Source: Microvelia longipes
Taxonomy: Eukaryota > Arthropoda > Insecta > Hemiptera > Veliidae
Direction: 5' to 3'
Assembly: GCA_018340805.1 (NCBI GenBank)
Contig: JACMZG010000008.1
Location: 14,338,989 to 14,402,988, forward strand
DNA: 64,000 nt
A program made the position numbers and the translations under genes. The stretch's first letter is position 1, and each line of letters begins with the position of its first letter. Shown one piece after another: positions 29,288 to 40,744 of the stretch. The notes under the pieces are model-generated. The model was not told the DNA's origin, made no database searches, and was given only the letters and a program-made list of their open reading frames with translations.

Positions 29288-29368
29288 AACTTAATTTTTA
29301 ATTTTAGCTAGTAATTTTTAATTTTTATTTAGTTTAATTTTTAAATTAGTCTTTAATTTATATGATTA

Positions 29369-29374
29369 AATAAA
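29369..29374 (+). terminator. Polyadenylation signal of the cysteine-rich gene
   Basis: aataaa about 80 bases after the stop, repeated in an overlapping run (aataaataaata). Confidence 0.55.
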
Positions 29375-29926
29375 TAAATAGGACCCTTGCTTCCATAAAA
29401 AAAACATTTGTAAAAAAAATTAAAAATTCTATGAATACATACAGTGGACTTCCGGATGGAGTTGCCTGTAGGTTTACAAAGCAATAAATAATAGTAATAA
29501 TAACAAACTAATAAATAGTGTTATTAAATGTTAAAAATCATAATATGAAAAAAGTATCTCTTCATAAAAAGTTTATTTGCTTCAAAATTATAAACTACTA
29601 TTTAAAGGACACAAAAAAATTACAATCTTTTGTAATTTTGTAAAAGTTTCAGTCATATAAATTATGATTCTCCGAAAAAATGTTACTTATTGTCGAATAT
29701 TTTAATTTACGTCCTAGAGTAATAATTAGTACTTCTTTAATTTAGAGCAGAGAAGGGAAATACAATCTAGTATTGGGACTAACTCCCTGAGTATTTTTAT
29801 TTCTCTTTTACATGGAACGAGGAGATTATCCTCTCTCTTCCAATATGTTTTCTTGATAGTTTAGGTAATTGCATTATAAAAATCAATTTAATCTTTGAAT
29901 TTGATGATTGAAACCAATGATTAATA

Positions 29927-31198
29927 CATGGGCGTCCGCAGGATTTTTTCCAGAGGGGGTCAAAGCTGCCAATTTTGGTTAACAATAATGTGCTGCGGGT
30001 TTAGTTTTCAGCACCCTTGACAAAAATAATGTAATATTTTATAGATTGTACTAAAAAAAATATTTTAATTTATTCAGACCTACAGCGATCGAAGCGATTT
30101 CCTTCAGGCATATTAAATAACAAATTTATTAACCAAGCGAGCCAAACTAGCCTTTATGACATACACAATTTTTAACTTCAACAATCTACTGGCAAACGCT
30201 AGCATGCTCTATTTTATGTATCTTAAAACATACTTTAGAAATGTTGTTATTGATGTGAACCTCTTTTCTGACATTCATGCATATATTTTATAGCAATCTA
30301 TATATGCACGTGCGAGATTTTGTTTCAATAGACGTTCCTATGGGACACAATAAAATTTTAACGCTTTATCGAATTGAAATGAAACTTGGTACAAAGATCG
30401 GCCTTTTAATGTTATTGACTATTGTTTATGACATATGTGTGACGTCATTAACCCTCAATTAATGACAGCGAAAATTTGAAAAATTATTTAACTTAAAAAA
30501 TATTTTTGATGCTCAAATTTACATAAATACTAATATGTATGGTGCACACGTATATAAAGTTTAAAATTTATTATCAGCATTAACATATTTATATAACATT
30601 ATATCAAGAAATCAGGTTTTTTGACGATTGCAATTGAAATGGGGCCCGCTACGCGACCTCTATCAGTGCGACCGGTACGTCGCGACCGGTCGAAGAGGCA
30701 AGAGGCCAAAGATCTTTTGTTTGTACCTAATATGATATATTAGCAATTTTGCGAGCGAAGGATACCTTGTTGACCATTGCTAGGGAATCGATCTTCTTTT
30801 GCTCATTGCGAGCGAAACGAGCTCCTTCCAAAAAATCCCATGATTTCCCTCCATGATCTCAACCCTATACATTATTTTTCAATCCTGTCAGCATTTTGAG
30901 CCTGTTAGTAATTAAATAAATAAATAAGTAAATAACCATTTATTGCATAAATAACAAAGATACATGCTTCGACCAATCACTATTTATAATAATTTTAATT
31001 AATTAAAAGTTAGTAATTAACTTAATTTAATGTATTCTATTGACATGAGTTCTTGATGCAACGCATTGCTGGTTTAATTTTATTTTAAATTATTGTTATA
31101 AAATTATTTTTTTCCTAACTTGCAGAGCGGGTAATCTTACTTTTCTAATTTTCCAGGGGGTCAAGTGGCCCGTTTGACCCCTCCTGTGGACGCCCATG
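29927..31198. mobile_element. DNA-transposon-like TIR element, ~1.27 kb
   Basis: catgggcgtccgcaggat at 29927 is mirrored by cctcctgtggacgcccatg ending at 31198, followed inward on both sides by a gggggtcaa motif. The interior has no transposase; it includes a family B piece (30277-30480) and an unusual GC-rich segment near 30640-30715. Superfamily not assigned; no clear target duplication. Confidence 0.65.
30277..30480 (+). repeat. Family B fragment
   Basis: Contains cgaattgaaatgaaacttgg, tacaaagatcg and gacgtcattaaccctcaat, the middle module of family B. Confidence 0.5.
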
Positions 31199-31199
31199 A

Positions 31200-32600
31200 A
31201 TTTTTATGCTATGATAAGTATTATGTAGAAACTTAGTTTTACTTATGTACTATATTATTTTAATTAATGAATGTAATGATTTACACTTAGCCAAGAGTCT
31301 GTTATAGTTCTCTGCAAAACACTAGAAGACATATAACAATCCTTGAATAAAGTTAAATTATTTTTTTAAATGCGATGTTAAATAAATCAAATATTTAAAA
31401 TATTTATGTTAAAAATATTTATCTATTCCCAGGTATAGTATATTATGTTGTTAGTAGTTACCTGGCGAAATGAAACCTTTAGAAAATAAATTGATTTAAT
31501 TGGTTTATTTTGTTTTTGTTTTTTTAAGTAAAACATCCTAAAATATTCCAATTAAATATAAAATAAATAACTTTTTACTATTATTGAAAATGAAAATCAG
31601 TTTAGGGCACAAAATTTGTATGGTATGGAGACACACTTAAGTATTGATAATTCTTGACAATCTTTTCCTAAGAATTATAAAAGAAAAGTTTTATCAAACA
31701 TAATAAATAATGTTTTAAAAAACATTCTTGTCCTCTCTATGATTGTATCAGATAGTAGTTTGCTCTTTTTCCCACAGAATGAGACACTGGTATTGCGTAC
31801 TGAAGTTTAATACTTTCCATAATACTTCCCTGGCAAAAGCTTAAATTAGTCTTAAATCTTTTGCATTAAGTATATGCAGTCTGTCACTACAATCTTAAGC
31901 GGTTAAAGCTTCTGGAGTGAATCAACTTAAACTATAATTTTTCTAGTTGGATGTACTCGTATATATATTTATGTATATGTGTGTGCGTGTGTATGTATTG
32001 GTCATAGATTTCCGAAAATAATCTCTATACTCTCTACTTCCAACAAATTGACTCGTGCGAGTACGAATTATTATTCCATTATTATTTTGGTAACAATAAC
32101 CCAATATGGTAATAAGTTACCACTTTTGGAAACTTTGGAAAATTAAATTAAAGCATATCATAAAATTAGATTTTTTGGAAACTCTATTAAAATGTAAGAA
32201 ATGTATTCTAATATGGAGAAGCTAAATATTCTAAGCTTGTTTTGCCCAACAAGTTAATAAAGAAGTCAAAAACTCACAAAAGCTGCCAGAGCGTATTATA
32301 ATGGACGCAACAAAGTTGGGTTCTTAAGGATCTGTACATTAAGGTAAATTAATAATATTATATTATATCTTTAAAAGACGTGTATTGTAGATCAAAAATA
32401 TAAAAAAATATTCAAATTTGCCAAATAGAAGTGGAAAAAATGGGTTTGAAAATAGCATTTATTAAGGCCAATAAAAAGAAAATATTTTAAATTAAGATAA
32501 ATACAGAACATGATTGTTAAGATTAGAGATTCTATAGACACATAGGTTATGACCTATGTGTCATAACCTATAACCGTAACCTATATGGGTTACGGTAGAA
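31200..32600. other. No gene recognised
   Basis: AT-rich DNA. A palindromic patch lies at 32537-32600 (cacataggttatgacctatgtg and inverse atggttacgg-like steps). Confidence 0.45.
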
Positions 32601-32619
32601 CGTTTGTCTATGAACTTGG

Positions 32620-32850
32620 GATTATGAAAGAGCGATTTATAAAGGCTAAAGGCAACTATTTCCTTGGGACGATTTTTAATAATAAGAGCAATTAGTAACC
32701 CTTGAGATGCGATTCTTATTCTAAGAGACAGTTTATTATTCTAGGTTACGATTTTAATTCGATGGGATGATTTATTATTCCAAATAGGCAACTTTTACGA
32801 GGGGACTTATTATTATCGAAGCGAATTTTTATCTTAGGGGCGATTTTATA
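32620..32850 (+). repeat. Degenerate tandem repeat of gggacgattttta-like units
   Basis: About eight imperfect units, each a G-rich tri/tetramer, gcgatt or acgattt, then ttattatt or taataat and aag. Examples: gggacgatttttaataat near 32665 and ggggcgattttata near 32837. Confidence 0.45.
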
Positions 32851-33204
32851 CTAACAATATTTGTTGAAATGTGCAGTTGTGTCAATATGACAAATGATTG
32901 ACACATGTATATTTTTCAATTTAAAATAATCTTGTGAAAGTGATTTAATATATTTTTTAAATGTTCAACTTGATCTCACTGTAAACTCTGTTTTTAATCT
33001 TATATTATAATAGACGTTGTGTTGGATTTTATATGTTTCCCTCACAACGCTAATTTGTGTTGTTTGTTTATATTATTAAGAAATGTCACTTATAAGTGTC
33101 TTATATTTTGTCCGTTCAAGTATATGGTTGATATTCTAATTATGTGCGTTCTCTGTGTAGAATAGACTTAGATAATAGGTAATTTATAACACGTTGACTC
33201 AACC

Positions 33205-33825
33205 ACATATCAAGGGTTGATTGGCTCTCTTCTATACTTAGCTACGTGTACCTGTCCTGATTTAGCCTTTACTGTTAGTTTACTCAGGTCAGTTTAATAG
33301 TAAACCCAAAGAACAGCACTGGAGAGCTACTAAGAGAGTTTTGCGTTACTTGCAACACATCAAAGACTCAGGATTGCTCTATAAAAGGTCAGTAATGCCG
33401 CTGAAAGGAATGGTTGATGCTGACTGGGCAGGTCAAGTCGATGACAGGAAGTCATATGGTGGATTTATTTTCATATTAGCTGACGCTGCTGTGTCATGGG
33501 AGGCTCGAAAACAGTCTACCGTAGCACTCTCAAGCACTGAGGCAGAATGCGTTCATTAACTAATGCAGCCAAGGAAGCTGTATATATTCGTCAGCTAAAT
33601 GAGCTTAATGTTGAAATGTTCATCATTGGTGCAACTACACTATACACTGATAGTCAAAGTGCCCAACATCTTGTGAGAAATGAAGGTCATCATCCACGAA
33701 CGAAACATATCTATGTTAGAAATCACTAAATTCGAGAAGTGTGTCGTTCAGTGGAAGTTGAATTGTCCTACCGAGACACTAATGAAATGCCTGCTGATTT
33801 CTTAATAAAAGCTAAAAGTTGAAAA
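33205..33825 (+). pseudogene. Ty1/copia Pol 3' fragment (end of RT plus RNase H)
   Basis: Opens with a GLIGSLLYLATCTCPDLAF stretch (end of copia RT). It continues through EQHWRATKRVLRYLQHIK (about 33310-33365), DADWAGQVDDRKSYGGFIF (RNase H, about 33415-33470) and SSTEAE. A frame change then leads to SLTNAAKEAVYIRQL, TLYTDSQSAQHLV and RTKHIYVRNH, and a final YRDTNEMPADFLIKA. RNase H acidic residues (D, E, D) are visible but split between frames. No LTRs or integrase; a truncated dead copy. Confidence 0.85.
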
Positions 33826-33942
33826 ATTCATATCCATGATGGGACTTTCGCCACCACCATTTACCTGATGATTTTTCTACAAATCTACTATTATATACAA
33901 TGCCATAAAATTATGAACTATTTAGGGTTGGAGTATGATAAG

Positions 33943-33956
33943 GCCCCCCCCCCCCC
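33943..33956 (+). repeat. Poly-C tract
   Basis: About 13 C in a row, matched at the other TIR by shorter G runs. Length is likely unstable or an assembly uncertainty. Confidence 0.8.
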
Positions 33957-34827
33957 GCAAAATGAAAACAAATAAATTTCCCAACAAATTTTTGAAATTC
34001 TTCAGAAAAGTTTATTTTAAACATAAAATAACTATTAAGGGGGGGTCTTATCATATTATCCTACAATGGGGTGAGAGTATATAAGAGACCAACCCTAGAA
34101 GAATGCAATACCTCTAATCTTGGGTTTGTAGAAAGGCTCTGGGGCTTTGAGTAGGGCATATATAAAAACAAAAACGCACCCTATATCGTTTTTGTTTTTT
34201 TCTATTCGTGTAAGTGATAAAATTTCGGACAAAATTTTAAAATATATCTATATTAGTTTATTCTAAAAAAGTCATCTGGTATATGTATGAATCTATCTAT
34301 TGGGGCAGCACTCGATGAAGTTGATGAGGTGTTGGGTAATGCATGTGATGGGGTGGATGAAAGTGATAAATGTTGGTTTGGTGTAATGGACGAATACTTA
34401 GATAAGGTTAATGTTAAAGAGGAGGTAATAATAGGCTGAGTATAAATGGTGGGTATAAATGATTTTAGAGTTCGATTACCTCCTTCTTGGAGTAGAAATG
34501 GAAAACCTCCCACCCAAAATAAAATATGTTGGTTCCATTTTTTATAATTAAAGTTTTGATTAGTCAGAAATTTGTTAGCTATACTATGCCTTATTTTCTG
34601 TAAACTTTTATGTTCTATGCCTTATTGCTAGCAAACTAGTAGAATGGTTTTCTTTCGTATTTTCGCTGTCTCTTCCTGTTAAAATCCACCCAACTTTCAA
34701 TGTTATTAAGTTAAGCCTGGCTCAACCTCTATCTTTTCTAATTTCAAAATGTCAAAGTAATAATTATTTCCAATTAACAAATCAATTTCCGTTTTATTTA
34801 CTATTTTTTGATTTTCCACGAAGTCCA

Positions 34828-35200
34828 AATATTTATATTTCTCTTTAAAAATCTCTTAATTCTTTGTTTCTAACTTACTTTAAAGTATAACCGGAACGAC
34901 GTTTGCCATGATTTGTGTGCCATATTTATATTTCTCTTTAAAAATCTCTTAATTCTTTGTTTCTAACTTACTTTAAAGTATAACCGGAACGACGTTTGCC
35001 ATGATTTGTGTGCCATATTTATATTTCTCTTTAATATTCTCTTAATTCTTTGTTTCTAACTTACTTTAAAGTATAACCGGAACGACGTTTGCCATGATTT
35101 GTGTGCATATTTATATTTTCTTTAAAATCTCTTAATTCTTTGTTTCTAACTTACTTTAAAGTATAACCGTAACGACGTTTGCCATGTATTTGAGTGACCA
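34828..35200 (+). repeat. 93-bp tandem repeat, four copies
   Basis: Units start with atttatatttctctttaaaa at 34831, 34924, 35017 and 35109 (spacing 93, 93, 92) and contain cggaacgacgtttgccatga. Copies are nearly identical, with small changes in the last. Confidence 0.95.
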
Positions 35201-35479
35201 CAAATGCTCTTTCTTTATGCTTGGGGGAACGGAAATAAATGTCCTCTTTGGTTTCACGACACATAATGCCAAATAAAATAATACTGTTTGTCCAAATTAA
35301 TCGTCCTGATGATATTTTCTTTTCGTTAGAAATGTTTCGTCCAATTTCTAGTCAGCCCAGGTCCACCTATTTTTATTTTTGTGTTCGATACTATTACTTC
35401 GTATATTTTTCGGCAATAATTATAATAATCGGTTATCGTTGTTTTGCTTACTTCACCTCAATTGAATTTGTTTTTTCTT

Positions 35480-35880
35480 GTTATAAAAATCGACTCCTTG
35501 ACATAATCAAACAGCTTGTTAACGTCCAAATTGGAAATAAAAAAAAAGTTAACAGCATCACTACATTTACAGGAATCCTGCTGCCTTCAAACCATGTGTT
35601 TGTAGTGAGGCTTATGCTTTTACAGCTCTGCTTGCCATCCATCTTTATAGGCATCTCCATTGCCACCAAAGTTTACTCTTATAACACAGCTTAGCCTTCT
35701 TAGGTCTTCCACAATGAGTGGGTACAATACCATTCATATCTGGCACAAGCCCCCACTTAACACACAGCTCAATGCATCGGTCTTCGTCAAGTAAAAGACT
35801 TATAGAACTAAGGATGGAGAGACTTTGTAACTCATCTGGGAGTTGTTCAGGTTCTCTATTAGTAAATTAACTTAAAACAA
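35480..35880 (-). pseudogene. Merlin (IS1016-like) transposase N-terminal relic
   Basis: Minus-strand translation from about 35875 gives SISLLLDEDRCIELCVKWGL, a CGRPKKAKLCYKSKLWWQWR segment, a stop/frame change, then a KQSCKSISLTTNTWFEGSRI stretch and NVVMLLTFFL. The order (Cys pair, W-x-W-R-C, 'siR-gTwFegS', hydrophobic helix) is that of Merlin/IS1016 transposases. At least one frame break. The DDE catalytic domain is not recognisable downstream (toward 35240). The + strand ORF across this region is a shadow. Confidence 0.6.
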
Positions 35881-36066
35881 AGTAAAATAATATTTAATAC
35901 TATTTACTCAAACAAAAACTAACTTTATTTTATTAACTAAACTTTGAAACCTTTTGAAATACACATATAGAATTTTACACTACGGGTTAGAAAGTCAACA
36001 ACAAAAGCAAATAATTCAAAGAAAAGGAACGTATAATGTTTTTTGATCGAAAACAAAGTACATAAG

Positions 36067-36328
36067 AAAATAGTATATTATGCTACTAGGCAGCAAAATG
36101 GAATTTTGCAGACGAGTTTTATAAATTTGCCCCCGAGCCGAAGGCGAGGGCGGGCTATGGAAATTACCTGCAGAGGCGCAAGCCGAGGCAGGTAATTAAC
36201 CCATTTGACAGACGAGGCGAAGCGAGGCTGGCAAATGGCGAATTACTGCAGAGGCGTAACCCGAGGCAGGTAATTAATCGCACGAGTCTGCAATGTTTCC
36301 TTTGCTGCATAGTAGCATATACTATTTT
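36067..36328. mobile_element. 262-bp MITE with GC-rich modular interior
   Basis: Ends are inverted: aaaatagtatattatgctac at 36067 and gtagcatatactatttt ending at 36328, continuing inward as caggcagcaaa / tttgctgc. The interior repeats gcagaggcgcaagccgaggc and caggtaatt modules and a gacgaggcgaagcgaggc motif reminiscent of family B. Confidence 0.65.
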
Positions 36329-37110
36329 ATCTACTAACGGCAGAAAAAATACACAAGAGATTATTTTAATACTTGCTGCGAGATTTTACAGGCAGTAAAG
36401 ACTGCTTTGAAGTAGATGCAACGCTGACAATATCAGGTGGAGGGTGGTCCAATAACTCGTCAATGTCAACAATGTTTGTATCTTTATTCACTTCACTGTT
36501 GTTCTCACTCATTATGTTTTAGTAACTTAACTTTATTTTTTGATAACGTTCTATTTTTGTAACTTTATATACTTAAACTAAATATAACAACATGAAATAC
36601 AAAATCTGACGACTTAAACATTAAAAATCTGTCGATTCATAAACAGCTGGTAAATAATTTAATTTAATGCCAAAATTATCAGTGTTGCCAATTTGTTTCC
36701 AAAACATTATATATTATTAGATAAACAAACGTTAAGTGTTAAACATTTAATAATAATATCGTAATTTTAAGTAACAATAAAGAAAGTTACATACTAGAAA
36801 CAAGGTAGAATAAATCATAGTTTACAAAATAAAACAATACCGAAATTCACGCAATAATTTGTAAAATAATAACCTCCGCTCATTCATTTTCCCGCCTAGG
36901 GAGTTTTGACTTGTTTCCCATGTTATTTAAATGAGCCATAACTCCCTAGTACATTTTTCATTACCAAAACATTTTGCGTACTGTTTTGAAACATTTTGCG
37001 TACTGTTTTAAAATATTTCCCGTATTGTTTGACAGTGTAGGTAAAATGACATTTTGCAGCTTAAAAACAGTCCAGTAATGGCTAATTTTGCTGCCGTGAG
37101 TAGATAAAAT
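36325..37110. mobile_element. Possible ~0.79-kb TIR element carrying the Crypton-like exon
   Basis: attttatctactaacggcag at the left mirrors ctgccgtgagtagataaaat at the right. The right part (tttcccgta...tgtttgacag, ttttgcagcttaaaaacag) is similar to 60325-60430, so the element is dispersed. Confidence 0.45.
36366..36512 (-). CDS. First exon or fragment of a Crypton-like tyrosine-recombinase protein
   Basis: A 48-codon minus-strand ORF from ATG at 36512. It begins MSENNSEVNK, then IVDIDELLDHPPPDIVSVA and ends SLLPVKSRSKY. The ending resembles the LLPxKSxxxY entry of Crypton-type tyrosine recombinases known in many animals (family recall, not searched). A donor-like aa|gtatta overlaps the stop, so it may be spliced on. 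It lies between terminal repeats attttatctactaacggcag (36325) and ctgccgtgagtagataaaat (about 37089-37108), so I read it as transposon-borne. Confidence 0.45.
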   Translation of the reverse strand: MSENNSEVNKDTNIVDIDELLDHPPPDIVSVASTSKQSLLPVKSRSKY

Positions 37111-37669
37111 ATAAAAAAACCTGGAGGTTAAATCAGTGTAGCCAGTAAACTAATATCTAAAACAGATCTACGCTCGGCAAGGGGGAACCGCTACAGAGTT
37201 AAACAAAATTTCAAAATTAATTAAAATATTTAAAAACAAAACGTGTATCAATGTCAGATAATGGGTCAAACCGGCAATAAAAAAAGCAATAAAATACATG
37301 CATCAAATCTAATAAAAAAAGCAAATATCTTACACAAACCTGCAAAGCCGAGAATAGATGTATTATATTCTTCTAGGGTAGGTCCCTTATAATTCTATTA
37401 CCTCATTAGTATGATAAGTGACCCCCTTTATTTAAAGTAAAACCTACTTATTTGATACATTTTTGCCTTAATCTCCCTTATATATGCCCTACTAAAAGCA
37501 CCAAAGCCTATCTAAAACCCCGAGAAAAGATATTGTACTCTTCTAGAGTAGGTAAATGTTAAAAATATTTTGTTTGTCTGTCAAAAAGTTGTAGGGAAAT
37601 TTATTTGTTTTGATTTTTTGGGTGGGTCTCTTATCATACTCTAACCCAGGGGGGGTTAACTTAAATGAG

Positions 37670-38382
37670 GAAAAGTTTGGATTCCATTATCGCAAGCTAC
37701 TAAAAATAGCGCTGCGGCGGACCAGTGCGGACAACTTATGAACTAACCCCCAATAGCTTTCCAAAGATGACTGATTATATTTTTGTATTTAAATTTATGA
37801 ATACCATGATTATTCTTGGTTATGACAGCTACATTTATTATTATTATAAAATTATTGTTTTCTGTATGTATTTTTCACAAAAACGGTTCGCCGTTGCATG
37901 TTCTGTATTTCCAAAATTCAGAACCTAAAAGTAAATAGAAACCTTTTTAAAACTTCCAGAGAACGCTAATGATGGCAGATAAGTATATTTCATTTAATTA
38001 ATTTATTGATTTAGTCGATTTTATCAGGTAATTACATTTAATCACATGTGCGCATCTCGCCGATGTAATTAAAATACAGGCTGCATTAAATGCCAAAATC
38101 TATCTTTTATCACGTGCATAACTTTAGCCACTATTTCATTATTACTTGATTGAATCAATTAAATTAATAAATTACTTAAATGAAAAACTTTAAAATAATC
38201 ACAAGTGTTCTGTGTAAGATTAAAGTGGTAGGGTTAGTTAGAAGTATAACTATACAAAGTATACAAATTAAATTTCAAACTGACTGTGGGCATAAAGCGG
38301 GAAATTAAGACACGCCCACTCAATTGAAAGGTAGGTCCGCCGCAGCGCTAGCTTCGTCCGGAATCCAAATTTTCCCACCATT
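37670..38382. mobile_element. ~0.7-kb foldback/TIR element
   Basis: ggaaaagtttggattcc at 37670 and agcgctgcggcggacc near 37708-37723 mirror ggtccgccgcagcgctagct near 38334 and ggaatccaaattttccc ending at 38382. An inner pair taattaatttattgatt / aatcaattaaattaataaat lies near 37995 and 38150. No coding capacity. Confidence 0.75.
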
Positions 38383-38399
38383 GAGTCGACAGTCTTACT

Positions 38400-40010
38400 G
38401 TTTAAGTTTCTATAGTCTCTGCTCTAACCATATTTAGATGTTCTATTGCATGCAAAGATGAGTTAATATCTTTAGAAACACTAAAACATCAAGGATTACA
38501 AATTTAAATTTTAAAAAAAATTTAAGAATTCAAAATCGTGTTGAAAACCAAACAGGTAAGAAGATAAAAACTAATGCGTTAATCTTTACCTAAGTAATAT
38601 AAAACTCAACTAAATTGGTGGCGTATGTAGTGATTGACACGTGACAATAACAATTTTAACAAAATTTTAAACCAATCGTATAATTTCTCTAGGATAATAC
38701 CAAAATAAAATAGCACATCATTCTTATCATTTCTTGTTTTGTACATCAGCAAATCAAGAAGTGCAAAACAAGTGGTTTCATGATTTTTATCAGTTTATTT
38801 CTACAATTCTTAATTCTAAATATGCTTCATTTTTATATGTTTCACTTTTGGTGCTGTTTCTTAAAGATCTTTTATCGTATGCTACCACTTGTCTTTGTTC
38901 CTTCTCAGAAGTAATTATTTTCTTTAGCTCTCGATATAAGGAGAATATATAAAAGAGGATAATGTCTATATTTTATTTCAAAATAAATATGCTTGGCGAC
39001 ATCTATTGTTTTAAATAATAACCGGAAGGCTGTTAAAGTACTTACGCAGTATCTACTGGGAGTCTTGTTATTTTAGCAATCTATTAAATAATGATAATTA
39101 ATTTGTACTTCATAAGAAAATTATATATTCATAACGCACGAACTTGAAAATCGATTTAAGGAAATAAAAATTACATAATTTGAATCACAATACACACATT
39201 TAAAGTATGATAATAGCCAGAAAAGAGGAACTGGCGAGAGTGGGAGTCGGCCAAGTAGTGAAAGCAAAGTTAATTTTATACCTACCTGCAACTCGTACAG
39301 GTTTTTAGTTTGTAATCTGACACCGTACGTGTATAGTTCATACGAACTATATCGATATTACTGTATTCTGCTCAAATACGCACGTTTTAACTCAAAATCG
39401 ATATTATTTCGTGTATATTTTTAAATTACTTCATTCTTTGCAACTTATAAATTACATCTGTACTTTATTTAATGATTTTTAATTTTTTTTATAAAAGTTT
39501 CTTGTATTGCTATAAGATAAGCAAATTAAACGATACCCTAGCTATTCGGGAATATGCTGTTACACGTAAGTTTTTTTAATAATTCTGTATTTTTGATAAG
39601 AATAATGATACCATACTACACAAGTAGATATTATATATGTTATGTGTTTAGTTGATATTTTTTTGTCGTTATACCATTATAAAGAAACATAATTTGCAAT
39701 TATTTTAGAATACAGATTGAATGAAAAATTGTGATGCTTCTTTGCTAGAAAATATCTTAAGATGGTTTTTATCATCTAATTTAATCGGTGTTCTGCTCAG
39801 GATACATTTCTATTTTATAAATCGCCAATGATGGAAGTCAACCCTAAATAGGTTAAAGAGCTAATAACCTCTAAAGGGCGAGGTTATTTTTAAAAACTTG
39901 GTACTTAAATAAATCCTTTGTTTTATTGATGGTTATGAGGTTGTTTGGTTGACAGAAGTTGAGAGGGGGAGTGGGGGGTATCTAGTCAGTTTGCCTTCCT
40001 GATACTAAAA
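38400..40010. other. No gene recognised
   Basis: AT-rich, short ORFs only, no domains. A less AT-rich patch near 39225-39290 has no ORF. Confidence 0.45.
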
Positions 40011-40037
40011 ATATGTCTAAAACACACACACACACAT

Positions 40038-40055
40038 ATATGTATATATATAATA

Positions 40056-40141
<86 letters not shown>

Positions 40142-40161
40142 TATATATATATATATATGTA
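40038..40161. repeat. (TA)n microsatellite with a CA lead
   Basis: Preceded by acacacacacaca at 40021; then about 120 bases of TA repeats. Confidence 0.95.
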
Positions 40162-40744
40162 TATGTATATACCCTTGCGTATGGCGAACGATAACTCTCG
40201 AAGGCCGAAACGAAACTTAGCATATGGCGCAATAATGGTGGGAGGCTATGTTTGTAAAAAAATATTTCATCATAAACCCATTTTATAAAGTCATAAAATA
40301 CATTTTTGAAAATTTAAATGCCTTTAAAAGGTAGCATATATTCAGGTAAAGAGCAAGCTAAATTAATTGAAACCGGGTACAGCTCAATACAATCTAAATC
40401 TATATGTAATAAAATTTCATGATAATATTGATCGCCATGATGAAAATATTGACTTTTATTTTTTTAAATTTTAACGGCCTATAAATTTTTTTTACTGCTT
40501 TTCAAAGTTTGACACGACAGACAGCAAAACTTAAAATTGATATTAGTAGAAATTCCATGGCTATTTAACTTTTAGTATGTAAACTATTGACGAACATATA
40601 TATTTATTGGTGCAACACGAAAAATAATATGACAATTTTTGTTTACATCTGTCAAAATCATAACGTTTTACCGCATAAAATGTAAATTAACAAATCATAT
40701 GATCACATATACATTAGTGGTAACGTTTTCATAAAGAACAATTT

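Larger units (their letters stand above)
33925..37655. mobile_element. Large composite TIR element (~3.7 kb)
   Basis: agggttggagtatgataagg at the left (about 33925) mirrors cttatcatactctaaccc at the right (37635-37652). Subterminal segments are inverted copies as well: the left has gggggtcttatcatatt (34039) and gagtagggcatatataa (34149), the right their inverses near 37395-37440 and 37480-37500. Interior: a 93-bp tandem array, a Merlin-like transposase relic and a Crypton-like exon, so it is either one large element or nested insertions. A 13-base C run sits just inside the left end. Confidence 0.55.

Noticed and set aside
34253..34513. Minus-strand Ser/Thr/Pro-rich 86-codon ORF
   Set aside because: Low complexity, lies in the subterminal part of a TIR element, no recognisable domain.
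34828..35200. CRISPR-like array
   Set aside because: Whole 93-bp units are repeated with no unique spacers, and the DNA is eukaryotic.
35239..35694. 151-codon + strand ORF
   Set aside because: The recognisable coding sequence here is on the other strand (Merlin-like transposase); this frame has no domain.
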